Origin: Saxidomus purpurata
Lineage: Eukaryota; Mollusca; Bivalvia; Venerida; Veneridae
DNA: 64,000 nucleotides
Direction: 5' to 3'
NCBI GenBank assembly: GCA_022818135.1
Contig: JAFMSR010000018.1
Span: 6,174,049 to 6,238,048, forward strand
The translations under genes and the position numbers were made by a program. Within the stretch, counting starts at the first letter, position 1. Each line of letters opens with the position of its first letter. Of this stretch, positions 36,301-47,035 are shown one piece after another. Under the pieces are notes generated by a model that saw nothing but the letters and a program-made list of their open reading frames with translations, made no database searches and was not told the DNA's origin.

Positions 36301-39300
36301 TGAAATATGAATGTAGCAGACAAGGAGGGATTCTATTTGCAGTAAATTTCCAACTCCCCATATAAATTGGTGAGTCTTTTAAGGAACCTCACATGTTGTT
36401 AACTTTTTATGACCTGAAAGTGCACATATAACTGACAACAAATAAAAGGAGTCCACCTATAAATTTGGGGCCAACTACCTCCTGACCTCTAAGGTCAAGG
36501 TTTTCATAATTAAAAAGACCAATTTCTCAGTCTTCTCGAAAATTTTCTAAACAGTGCCTGACATTTGGTCATACCAACACAAAACTTTGCCTGACCAAAG
36601 AAATTTTTGCCTCGATCCAAACAACAAGGTCATAAAGTGCATGACATTTGATCAAACAGCAGCAAAAATTTACTTGACCGGCTAAACTTCTGCCTAACAG
36701 GCACTTTTCAGGAAGGTTTCTAGTCGTTTTAGAGCAAAAAAGAAATTAAATTAAATAGAACATAAAAATGAAAATGTTGACTGACGCTAGCTTTTACATT
36801 TTTTTTGGCAAGGAAACTACAACACAGTGATATTCCTTTGTTTGGCTTAAAATATATTATACCCAAAAATGATAACACCTACAGTAAAAAAATAACAAAA
36901 ATCACATTACGGATTTGTACATCAAAAACAGGACGCATTTGTATTTTACAGTTAAGAATATTGTGCTCAAGTGTAACTTTTATTCATTAATGTTTCAAAT
37001 ACTGTAGCGCGATTGGCTTTTATACTGAAAATTTTAAAAATCTTGTTTGAAAGTGGAAGGTTTAGAACTTAGATATGTGATGTGTAGCATTGTATTCTGA
37101 ACACCATTAAGTGTGTTCAAATTATGCCCTTCCTTGGGGTCACTAGCTATTAGATAGACTTATATAGGGAACACATTAAAAACCTTATTATCTGAAACTG
37201 CAATGCTTAGAGCTTTGATATTCGGTGTGTGGCATTGTCTTGTAGACTTCTACCAAGTTCGTTCAAATAATGCCTCTGGGATCTAAATTGGTAAGTGTTG
37301 TAAAATCAGACTCCAAACATAATCAAATTGAATTGGACAGGGTTTTTTTATTCACAATTGGATAAAAATAGAAGGGATATTCCTTTACCTAATAACATAC
37401 AGTTACACACTAACATCGGTATCAGTCATTTGTCAGATGTACTATGTAGTGATTTTAATCAGACAACAAATTGATTTATACTGTCACAGTCTTTCATATG
37501 CAACTGTGGTGAAATTAACATATTGGACTATATATTACAAAACCATGCGCTTCTTTCAAAGCTACCAAATTTTAAATAATTTATTTGACTATAGTTAAAT
37601 TAATCTTTGATTAAAGGTAGGAGGTCCAAAGGTCCTTGTAAAACCTGATGGGAAGATGAACTCTTGATGTACGTAATTGCTGGTTTTACAAGAAATTCTA
37701 ATGACTTAAATTTGAGACCTTAGGCCCCATTTTGGTAGATTTGACCAGTTGGCTGGAGTCTATAGTTTAAAAGAATGTTCCCTCTCACAGAGAAAGATCC
37801 AGGTTGGAATCCTGACACTAACCAGGTGTGCTACTTTGAAGTATTCAAAAACAAGAAAGCATGTGGTGTATATATTTTAAGCTCCAAAAGCATTGCAAAG
37901 TGCATTGAAAGCATTAAATTGCAGTACTTATACTTCTAAAACCATTCAAATTTTAGTAAAAAATTAATAATCAGTAAGTGCACTTCATTTCTTGTGTTGC
38001 CCTAATTCATTTTATCATTATTGTGGACAATTCACCAAACACATTGTAAACAAATTTAAGCAAAATTGCCTGTAATTATTCAAAGCAAAAAAGAAGAAAC
38101 GATCATCGCTTATTCAAACTAAAACCGATTTAATCGATTTCAGAAGCTTTTCGATCAATTATTCTACTAGTATTATAATCAATCATCAGTACATCACTAA
38201 AATTGACCACACCCATTGTGTTAAAATTGGTTTTAACTGAAGGCCAAAAATAATTTTAAACTTCATGTGCAACTTTTATCTGATATAACATTTGTCGTTT
38301 TCAGGGTATTGTCAGGCAATGTGGTAACAGTGTTCACAGATGATAGAAATTATGATTTCTACTCGATGAAGGTAAAATACATTTTTTGCAATTGACCTTT
38401 AATGCTGTTCAATTGGTGAGGAAAAACCAGAAAATAAATTAGCTTCTGAATTATCAAATGCATTTGTTTCTCGTGCCATAATGCTGTACTTATGTTCCTT
38501 CTGTTATTTTAGCTCAATTCTTTGAAGAATAAGGAGTGCTATTGCAGTAGCTTTTGCGTTGGCATTGAAGCTTTGGTTAAAGTTTTGCATGCAAGGTACT
38601 ATCATGGACATATCTCTATAAGGCCTAAAAAATAGTCTGTTTTCTGTTACCCTATCGACCCTCTTTCTTTACCCATGACCCAATTTTTTTTATAATCCTG
38701 AAAAAAAAGCAAGAAGAAAATTTCTATTTTCATGGTATTTGGTGTTGTCTGTGGTCAAAAGACATTTTTTATTGATTTCTTCCATAACTATAACATGAAA
38801 GACCTAGTAATGGCTGAATACTGTTATCGATATCCATGAAATTACAAGTTCACATTAAAATAAAGACATTCCCTACCTACCGAAACATCTTTTGTCAGCA
38901 TGTTAAAGGAAACAGACATAATTCTATTTAGGCCTAACTACTTATGGGGTTGATTTGAAACTTTTTGACATTAAAGTGTGTGTCAGACAGTCAGGTTGTG
39001 GCATTTGATCACTTAGATATTTTGGTTAAAGTTTTACTGCAAGGTATTATATAATACACATATTTCAGTAACTACTTGTGAGATTGATTTGAAACTTCAT
39101 TAAAGTCATCAGGGGTGTCTGACATTTAGGATTGTTGACTGGTCACAGATGATTTTTACGGGTTGGTCCCCCAATTAATTGTATTAATGTAAAATTCTGA
39201 GAGTAATTGATTATTGTAAGAGGTTTATAGGGCTATAATTATTAACCTTATGTTACTTTTCCCCACTTCTAAAATTTAGTTTTTATCCATTTATCTATAG

Positions 39301-39556
39301 GTGACCAAATCAACCAGAATGCTGAGGAAAGAAACAAAACATGACTGGGACAATATGTTTTTTGCAGGCAACAGTTGTAGATGGTCAATACTTTGATCAC
39401 ATCAATGAAAGTCCTCTCCAGTACAAGCTGCTGTCGTCACAAAAAAGATTGGTGCTTACAACTTTAAAAAGAGTTCCTGATATTGCCACTCAAACGTTAA
39501 TGATGGACAAAGAAGTTAACTGTCACCTTTTGTCACTAGTGGATTCAATCAACTAA
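33375..39556 (+). CDS. Possible three-exon gene, 117-aa product, not recognised
   Basis: Exon 1 is 33375-33472: ATG in fair context (ATCGATGG), MDISSTEKENDKEDSKRYSV..., ending AAAAG before GTGAGG, phase 2. Exon 2 is 38305-38371: acceptor TTTTCAG, reading VLSGNVVTVFTDDRNYDFYS and MK, ending phase 0 before GTAAAA. Exon 3 is 39368-39556: acceptor TTTTTTGCAG, in phase, ATVVDGQYFDHINESP... to LLSLVDSIN and TAA. Three exons with strong sites and matching phases are more than expected by chance, but intron 1 (4.8 kb) may hide other exons; one candidate at 36281-36369 would bring an early stop. The product is small, soluble-looking and without a signal peptide or a domain I know. It lies inside the inverted-repeat-bounded segment, so it is either cargo or a host gene flanked by insertions. 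Confidence 0.4.
33900..34100 (+). repeat. Dispersed repeat, copy 2 (partner at 13855)
   Basis: Matches 13855-14040 as described there, including GTGTACAGCACCGATACATCG and GGTTTTAGGTCTCATCCG. Confidence 0.75.
34395..35580. mobile_element. Inverted repeat pair about 1.2 kb apart
   Basis: CAGTACACAGGTGCAAGACA and TACTGGCAAGCAAGGAAAAG at 34395-34460 recur in reverse complement at 35493-35580 (CTTTTCCTTGCTTGCCAGTA, TGTCTTGCACCTGTGCGGCAG). This suggests a non-autonomous TIR element within the first intron of the gene model. The ends are not precisely defined and no duplication was found. Confidence 0.6.
35581..36280. other. Non-coding, intron-like stretch
   Basis: AT-rich sequence with no paired repeat and no open frame of note. 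Confidence 0.4.
36281..36369 (+). other. Possible alternative exon with in-frame stop
   Basis: It is flanked by a good acceptor (TTTTTTATTTCAG) and a good donor (ATTG before GTGAGT). After exon 1 of the neighbouring gene model it reads in phase as ELQVNCLKYECSRQGGILFA... and then stops at TAA, giving a short product of about 59-60 aa. It could be a terminal coding exon, a poison exon or chance. Confidence 0.3.
36370..37035. other. Non-coding, intron-like stretch
   Basis: Diverged CTGACATTTGGTCA-like motifs near 36550-36660 hint at an old repeat. No gene is supported. Confidence 0.35.
37036..37300 (+). repeat. AGCTCACC-family repeat, internal units
   Basis: Two units carry AGAACTTAGATATGTGATGTG / AGAGCTTTGATATTCGGTGTG, TAGCATTGT..TCTG and GTTCAAATTATGCCC.TCC. 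The same units appear at 40.7-41.2 kb. Confidence 0.7.
38575..39120 (+). repeat. GGTTAAAGTTTT-GCAAGGTA dispersed repeat
   Basis: TTTGGTTAAAGTTTTGCATG at 38575 and TTTGGTTAAAGTTTTACTGC at 39023 each lead into AAGGTA..AT and an ACATAT(T)TC block; a related piece with GTGCAAGGTACTGTCATGG lies at 43405-43440. Two TTGATTTGAAACTT units at about 38945 and 39085 are part of it. This shows that an apparent exon at 38520-38597 overlaps a repeat. Confidence 0.65.
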
Positions 39557-39718
39557 ATGTGAAAATACGTAACAATAAGCATGCACAATTATCTTTTATT
39601 TTAACACTGTTATTTTGATGATGTTAATCCTGACCAGTAAACATTTAATTGCTTTAGTTGTAAAAGTCACAAGTTAATAGAACTCTTACAATCTCACTTA
39701 AGGTATCATTTCTTACTG

Positions 39719-39786
39719 TATTCCCCCCTCCCCCCCCCCCACCCCCGCACACAAGTGTTAGGGGCAAGGGGTGGGAGCGGGGGGTA
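39719..39786. other. C-run / G-run tract with structure potential
   Basis: A C-rich run (CCCCCCTCC, CCCCCCCCCC, CCCCCGC) is followed within 30 bases by four G-runs (GGGG, GGGG, GGG, GGGGGG). On either strand this could form a quadruplex or a long hairpin. Confidence 0.6.
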
Positions 39787-39799
39787 AACTGGATTCAGC

Positions 39800-40350
39800 T
39801 TGTCTGTCCGTCTTTCTGAAGATGCAATCTTGTGGACGCTAACTCTCCAAAGCCTCTGGTTAGAATTTGATGATACTTAATAGAAGTGATGAGTACCTTG
39901 CCTAGTTGTGCATGGTCCATGTTTTGGGTCACCAGGTCAAAGGTCAAGGTCATATGGGCTCGAAATAGTAATATCTTGTTAGCTCTTAATCTCCAAAATC
40001 CTGATCAGAATTTAATGATACTTTACAGGAGCGATAAGTACAATGCCTAGTTGTGCATGTTCCATGTTTTAGGTCACTAGGTCAAAGATCAAGATCACAG
40101 GGGCACTAGATAATGAATTCATGTGCGCTCTTTATCTCCTAAACATCTGGTCCCAATTCAATGATATTTGACAGAAGTGATAAGTACCATGCCTAGTTGT
40201 GCATGGTTGATGTTTCCGGTCGTCAGGTCAAGGTCCCAGGGGTCTGACATGATAAAATCGTGCAGTCTTAATCTCCAAACCCCTGGTCAGAATTTAATTA
40301 TATTTAGTAACTTTACAGAACTGATAAGTGCAAGGTCTTAAGTTGTGCAG
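39800..40350 (+). repeat. Four-unit diverged tandem repeat (about 130-150 bp)
   Basis: Each unit has AATCTCCAAA-CC(C)CTGGTCAGAATTTAATGAT, an AGAAGTGATAAGTAC.ATGC block, CTAGTTGTGCATGGTCCATG, and a GGTCA(A)AGGTCAAGGTCA-like run. A full AGGTCAAAGGTCAAGGTCA occurs at 39934-39952. Confidence 0.8.
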
Positions 40351-40494
40351 GTCCAGTAATTAAAGCATCATATGTTAGATAAATTCTATACACATGTACA
40401 CTTTAAATGCAGGTAAATTTTCTTGAGATTTTTTGCTATAGTATATGTATTAAATATGTTATAGTGATATAATTGCTCAAAATAATCCTTCTGT

Positions 40495-41312
40495 ATGTTT
40501 TTGGCTAACCTGGCTTCGCCAGGGTGAGCTTTTCTGATGGATGATTGTCCGTCGTCCGTCAACATTTTGATTCTAATGACATCTCCTCTGAAACCACTAG
40601 GCCAATGTTGATGAAACTATGCAGGGATGTTCCTTGCCTGAAGCTCTACCAAAATTGTTCAAAGAATTCCATTCCATGCAGAACTGGTTGCTATGGTAAC
40701 AAATAGGAAAAACTTAAAAATCTTCTTCTCTGTAACCACAAGGCATAGAGCTTAGATATTTGGCATGTAGCATTGTCTCTTGGACCTCTACCAAGATAGT
40801 TCAAATTATGACCCCCGGGTCAAAATTGTCCCCGCGCGGGTGGTCACTTAGTTTTGCATAGGCTTATACAGGAAAAACTTTAAAAATCTTCTCTGAAACC
40901 ACAAGGCCTAGAGCTTAGATATTTGGCATGTAGCATTGTTTAGTGGACTTCTACTAAGATTGTTCATGGGTTGACCCCCCCCAGGTCAAAATTGACTCCG
41001 CATGGGTTGTCACCTAACTTTGCATAGGCTTATAAATAAGAAAAACTTTAAAAAAATCTTCTTCTCTGAAACCACAAGGCCTAGAGCTTAGATATTTGGC
41101 ATATAGCATTGCCTAGTAGACCTACTCAAAGTTTGTTCAAATTATGCCCCTGGGGGTCAAAATTGGCCTTTCGGGGGGGGGAATCATTTGTTTTACAAAG
41201 AAGTATATAGGAAAACCCTATTTGGTATATGACATTGTCTAGTGATCTTCCACCAGGCAAGTGGACTTGTACCAAGGTGAGCGATATAGGGCTATCTTGG
41301 CCCTCTTGTTTA
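40495..41312 (+). repeat. AGCTCACC-family dispersed repeat, long copy
   Basis: It starts CTGGCTTCGCCAGGGTGAGC (hairpin end), then GTCCGTCGTCCGTCAACATT, ATCTCCTCTGAAACCACTAG, GGTTGCTATGGTAACAAATA, three internal units with GAGCTTAGATATTTGGCATG, and ends AAGGTGAGCGATATAGGGCT. It is the fullest copy in the window; others lie at 27.7, 37.0, 50.4, 58.3 and 63.4 kb and antisense at 24.0 and 52.7-53.2 kb. No coding function. Confidence 0.85.
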
Positions 41313-41439
41313 TTTAAAAAGTAATTAAATTAAACAACATTAAAATATGAAAGTATTTGATATATAGCCAAGAATTAAACTGTAGTGATCGTCTTTAAGG
41401 ATTTTAGAACAACTCACCACAAATCTTCACTATATTGAG

Positions 41440-43330
41440 ATGATGTGCAGAGCATATGTTACAACCACCTAGGCTAAAGGTCAGGGTCACTGTTACTATA
41501 ACTAGAAAAATGGTTTCTGCTCAATAACTCGAGTTAGGAGTGACCAATGGCAAAGAAACATGGTGTGTAGGTAGCTTGCATACAGAGAAAGCTATGGATT
41601 TCATTGTAGGTCACTAGGGTCAAGGTCACTGTTACTAATAATATTTTTAATTTTCACGTTTGTTTAGTTTTTAAATTGTTTTCAGCAAAAAAAAATTTTT
41701 TACGAAGTCAAGGTCACTGTTAATATAAATAGATTTTTAAACAAGTTCTGAAATTGTTTTCAGCAAAAAAGATAAAAGAAGGTCACTGTTACTTAAGATA
41801 GATTTTTGCTTTATTTTAATATTGTGTTTAAGTATTACAACCATTGACAAACTGCCATGGGGAGACATATATTTTTGTGACAAAAACAACCATATAGTTT
41901 GGGATTATTTTTGGTTCAGTCACCCAAAGGTCATGTACACAGTTGCAAAAAAAATGGAAAAACAATTTACTGTTAATATCTTGAGTTTATAACTATCATC
42001 ACAAAACTTGAGGGATTGGTAGCGCATTGGAAAATAGTTTAGAGTCAATCAGGTCAATGTCAAGGTCATTGTTAAAAAATATAAAAAGCTTTTCCAGTGG
42101 ATAACTTTAGTGTAGATTGCTGTAAATATAAATATTTAGTCTGAAACAGTCTGTCTGCAAAATCTCCTGTGAGACTGAAAAGTATTCCACCTAGGATATT
42201 GAAAATTGCTGAAATAGTGATTTCAAAGATCTTGGTCTTTAGCTCTACTGGATGAAGTCCAGCAATTTTCATTTGATTTTGATAAAACTTAAATCCCAGC
42301 AACTTTTAGAAGACCCCTATTGTTGTAAGGTCATTGGGTTTCCTTGATAACAATCTTTTAGTAAAAGTTTTCTTTCGATTTTCATCAAACTTGCTCAGAT
42401 GATTCTTTTTGTGGTCAATGGGTCAAAGGCCAAAGTCACAGCTACTTATGATAGCGTTTCCTTGATAATGTATCTACTGGTCACAGTTTTCTTTCAACTT
42501 TCATCAAACTTGCTCAGAAGGTTTCCTGTAACAAGTGAATGATCTCTATTCTTTTTGTGGTCAGAGGTCAAAGGTCAAGGTCACAGTTACCTCTGTTAGA
42601 TTTTCTTGGATAAAGCTCTACAGGTTTTCAATCAACTTTCATCAAATTCTTCAAAAGTGCTCAGAAGATTCGCTGCAACATGTAGATGATCCCAATTGTT
42701 TTTGGGGTCAAAGGTCAAGGTCACAGTGACTTTTGTTAGATCTTCCTTGATAATGCTCTTTGGGTCACAGTTTTCATACAACTTTCATGAAACTTGCTCA
42801 GAAGGTTCCCTGTAACATGGAACCTGTAGATGATCCCTATCGTTTTGAGGTTAGTGGGTCAAATGTCAAGGTCTAAGTGATCAAAACTTGGAAATCTTTC
42901 CTTCTCAATATCCGGTGCATGGATAAGTATTGATCATAATATGTTTCAAGCAATGTCTGTGTTCGAGCTAAATATGCGAAGTAATTGCTTTGTTTGTTGT
43001 AATTTTGTATTTATGTATACTGCATGAAATATAAGTAATAACTTTTGTTAGGAATGAGAATAGGGAAAACTTGATATGTAGGTACCTTTTTGGATTATTT
43101 TTGGTTCAGTTGTTCCAATGTCATCCTCAGTGTTGTTAAAAATAGAAGAAACATAATGTTCTAATATCTAGTTCTGATTGACCTATCATCGCAACACTTG
43201 CACATCGGAATATGATTTGGTGTAATTCGGGCCAATGTCAAGGTCATTGTCAGTAAGAATAGATAAAGGTTTCCAGTGCAGTGGATGACTTCAATGTAGA
43301 TTGTTGCAAATATATATAGTAAGCCTACAT
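41440..43330 (+). repeat. GGTCAAGGTCAC-rich repeat block
   Basis: Repeated TTTCATCAAACTTGCTCAGA, TTCCTTGATAA, TAGATGATCCC and GGTCAAAGGTCAAGGTCACA units, about 140 bp apart between 42300 and 42870, with more diverged relatives on both sides (41460-42080, 43120-43330). AGGTCAAAGGTCAAGGTCA is at 42565-42583 and a GGGTCA variant at 42705-42723. Confidence 0.8.
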
Positions 43331-43440
43331 CAATCTGTCTGCAAAATCGAAAAGGATTTTGAAAACCATTGTAGTTTTACTTAGAAATTCCTATTTATAG
43401 TCCGGTGTGCAAGGTACTGTCATGGACATATCTCAGTTGT

Positions 43441-44510
43441 CACTTGTAGCATCAGTTAAAGTTTTTAAACACTCCTTACTAACTGTTTCTCAATTTTGAA
43501 ACTGGATAATCTAGGTCAAATTTTAGAGAAAAAAACGTTAATAAGTAGTTGATAAGAAAATTTCAGATGAGGATTGAGATATATCCCAAAAACGAGGCTC
43601 TTGAGTTTAAAAGACTGAGGTCTATAGCTTAGATATTTTGCGTATAACATTTTGTATCAGTTGTTCAAATAATTATGTAAAGATCAAGGTCAAACATCAA
43701 CTATGCAAGCATTGTAAAATCGTTTGCCATGGGGTCCTCAATTGATTGGCATAAAATGACCACTACCCTCATTTCAATCACTGGGCCATAGATAAGGTGT
43801 TTTTCGATTATCAATTAAACGAATTTGCTTGTTACTCATTATTGACTTTAACATTTTATTTCTGCAAAATTATTGGTTTTGTTAAATGGTTGTAGTGTTG
43901 ACTGATAGCTACTTTGTAATGCAGTAATACATGTATATGTTCTATGCATATAAACAACATTAAGTTACATGTACCCGAAATACAAACAGAATTATTTATA
44001 TCAGAATGTGTTTATGTTGTTTTTACAAAGACCGACATGTTTTCCACACCCCTACCCACGTACGTTAAACACTTATTACCAATAAAAGATCGAAGCTATT
44101 TCAATAACAGTTTCAAAACACTTTTTGGTAGATCCCTGGTGTCGAGCGGGCGAGGTATGTAGGTAGACGTTAGTCCGACTCTTCATGCTAGAAGTGCCTG
44201 AATGATAGCATGAAGGGAAACGCCTCGTCTATTCAGGCGAAGACAATTTGAGAATGTGAGTGCTTGCCAGGCAAGGCTCCGCAATCCCAAGTGCCCGTTG
44301 CATTATATTCGTGACACAGTGCCTTGGGTGCGCTGCGGGTCGTCAGTCTGTCAGACATTCGCACTTCCGAATTCATCGACACCCAGGTAAATAAAAATGC
44401 TCTATAAAATGTTTGTACACACCCTCCAACCAATAAGAGCCTTGACAAAGTTGGGTGACATAAAATCAACCTAGAGAAAATGCTGGAATAAAGCAATATT
44501 ATTAAAAGTA
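43441..44510. other. Non-coding stretch inside the right end
   Basis: A 72-aa open frame (43944-44162) reads MHINNIKLHVPEIQTELFIS... with no recognised domain. An imperfect inverted repeat, CTTCATGCTAGAAGTGCCTG / GATAGCATGAAG, lies near 44180-44215. Confidence 0.35.
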
Positions 44511-44787
44511 CTATGTTGATGCACCGCATCAACATAGTTGCCTATACAGCTAATGTATAGTAAGCAAACTATGTTCATGCAGATGCATGAACATAGTTAC
44601 TATGTTGATGCGGTGCATGAACATAGTTGGCTATATGTAATATAATATCAATATTGAACCACTGGATATAGAAGGTTTCAGGAAATTGACGCATGCGTAC
44701 TAAACTATGTTTCAAAATGTTTTTGATATCTGGGCAAGTCGGTAATATAATTGAATAGCAGTTATGAGTTTAAATAATACCGTGTTA
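44511..44787 (-). repeat. Right inverted repeat with three hairpins
   Basis: Hairpins are at 44511-44537, 44569-44596 and 44600-44626, each from CTATGTT(G/C)ATGC and its complement. The outer part to 44787 is the near-identical reverse complement of 32914-33000. It holds about 60 bases absent from the left copy. Confidence 0.85.
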
Positions 44788-45481
44788 TTTGATCATTCTA
44801 GATTTCTGAAACTTCAAGTGTCACATTAAATGTTTCGAGTTCATTCCATATCTCTTGCACATTTTGTTATAGAATATTTCCAAATTTCTCTGGAATAGTT
44901 ATATCTTTGATAATCATTTGTCTGTCTATGAAGTTTCTGTAGCGATGTACAATTTGCACTGTGTGAACTCGTTCCTGTGGGACCTCATGTGTTAGAATAT
45001 AATTCTAAAGGCACGTGCTGCTCGTGCAAAATACTTACCGCGAACATATGATGGATATATCTTTCGATCGTGTTCAATGTTTCATTGTAATGAGCTAAAA
45101 TTTTTCAACATTTGCCTGTTGTGCGCTTTTCTTTAAAGAATGCATTTCGAAAACTACACCCATACGTGAGCATTTGTGACGAGCTATATACATCCATTGA
45201 ATATGTGACATCAAATTCATCCTTGTCAATTCTATAGGTAATTGCTATTATTTTACGTTACGGATAATTGTTTCTTACCGGAGTCAACGTAGACGGTGGC
45301 TTAGCAGTAAGTTTGGTGGTACCTCTCAAAATCATTCAACATCAAGTCATATTGATACATGTATGTAAAGCCAGTAAATGACGAGAACGAATATTTTTGG
45401 AAATAAAACAGACAAAAATTTTTTTTAAAAATTGAATAGCATCTGGACTTACCATTTGTTATTACTTACAATGGCTGTTAT

Positions 45482-45775
45482 AGCGACTTATCTGTGTACT
45501 GTAACTAATAGCTCTTTTTCTTGAGATACATTTTTCTTTGTTTTAAATATAGCAGTATGGATATAATATGGAGATAAGGCCGGCTAAGAGTGATACATTG
45601 GTATCTCCAAATTAAGACTTATTTCTTAGTGGGAGTGTTCCATTCCTCTTCTATGAATTTGATAGATATTGTTACGCATTTAGTGTTATCTCTATAACTG
45701 AAAGAGCTCTCTGTTAAATCATACAATAGTACTAACATTTGAACCGATAAAGTTATAATGCACTTCTTTTAAAGA
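45482..45775 (+). repeat. Dispersed repeat, copy 2 (partner at 16765)
   Basis: It shares ATATGGAGATAAGGCCGGCT, TATCTCCAAATTAAGA and GAAAGAGCTCTCTGTTAA with 16765-17050. Confidence 0.75.
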
Positions 45776-46264
45776 GAGAAAGTTTCTTTTTAATAGGCGG
45801 GCACAATCTAATATCCCCCCAACCTCCGACATTCTCATGGATATCAAAGTATGTACTAGGTTATTCTGATTAATGAAAACAAAACTGACGAGGAAACAGA
45901 AGAATATTAATATTAGAGCTCTGAGAAAAGGCAGTTTAGCTTTTATTTAACCAATAACAACCCATTTACACTTACAGATATTAAATATTGGATCTTGGGG
46001 AACTCTTTATTTTCAAATAGAGGTGTTTTGCAGAATTCTGTTCCAAAAGGCTAAAAACTTAAATCGTGTGTAGTCTGCTTCGACGCGTCATCGTTTGGCA
46101 AGGTATAATATTATAATAAACGCTAAGCACAAATTGGTAAGAAAGTTAAATGAGATAAACACAGACACAATATACCGCTTGTTTACTCTTCTATATATTG
46201 ACATAGATTGGTTTCAGAAACTACCTTCGTGTACTGATAATACCCGGCCGTCTGTGATCTAATA

Positions 46265-47035
46265 AGGTGTCAAAATCAAGGACAGACGTGTGATAATTCA
46301 GTCAAGCAATAAAATACTCCTGATAATCAATGTAGGTTTATTTATATTTTCAGTCTCGTCATTGTACAATTCATAGATAATATCACAGTGCGTATACAAA
46401 ATTTATACAAAGTATCACTGTAATTTTGCATTAGTACATGTACAGTGCTACTCATATTTGAGTAATAAGAGAATGAGAAAAAAGCCGTTTTACATTTCAA
46501 AATCAGATCATTATCCATATTCTATTTTTAACATGTGTACAGATAAAAACCTTTCTTGTATATCTTTATATTAAAATCTGCCCTGAAAAGAGATGACAAA
46601 AGACACTGAAAAGGAATACTGTGCAAATGCATTATTCAAAAATAATGGGACTACATATCAAATGTAGTTTGATTAGCAAGACGCTTTCAGATATCTTTAA
46701 AACACTTTGATACTAAAACATTTTATACATAACTTACATAGAGTTCTAAAACTCTTAAAATAAGTAATACTACAATTATGTATAAGCTGTTCAAAAAACA
46801 GCAATTTATCTTAAGTTGACTTTATTTAGAACATGTAATATGAATCTACAAGTGTTCAATATAGAGTAAAACAAAATGTCTATTTGTACAATATATCAGA
46901 CCTTTCATTTAGCATTCTTAACGGGTTTTGGCGGTAAATTTTACCGATTGATCGTTTATGAGTTATCCATTCAAGCAATAAAATACTCTTAATAATCAAT
47001 GTAGGATCAAAAAATCAAGGACACAATTCAGTCGA
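46265..47035 (+). repeat. Direct repeat pair about 700 bp apart
   Basis: TCAAGCAATAAAATACTC with TAATAATCAATGTAGG-like sequence and an ATCAAGGACA block occurs at 46265-46340 and 46965-47035. The sequence between is AT-rich and non-coding. Confidence 0.65.

Larger units (their letters stand above)
32914..44787. mobile_element. 11.9 kb segment bounded by inverted repeats (candidate DNA transposon)
   Basis: The left end 32914-33000 and the reverse complement of the right end (about 44700-44787) are about 95% identical, both starting TAACACGGTATTATTTAAAC and running to AACATAGT. ATTT stands next to both ends if the TIR is taken from AACACGG, which would be a 4-bp target duplication. Just inside are hairpins built from CTATGTTSATGC and its complement. 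No transposase was recognised between the ends, but a spliced gene model is present. Two independent insertions of a shorter element in opposite orientation would give the same picture. Confidence 0.5.

Noticed and set aside
38522..38597. Exon-like frame LNSLKNKECYCSSFCVGIEA...
   Set aside because: Its 3' half belongs to a dispersed repeat (GGTTAAAGTTTTGCATGCAAGGTA, parts of which recur at 39023 and 43405), and including it breaks the frame into the last exon.
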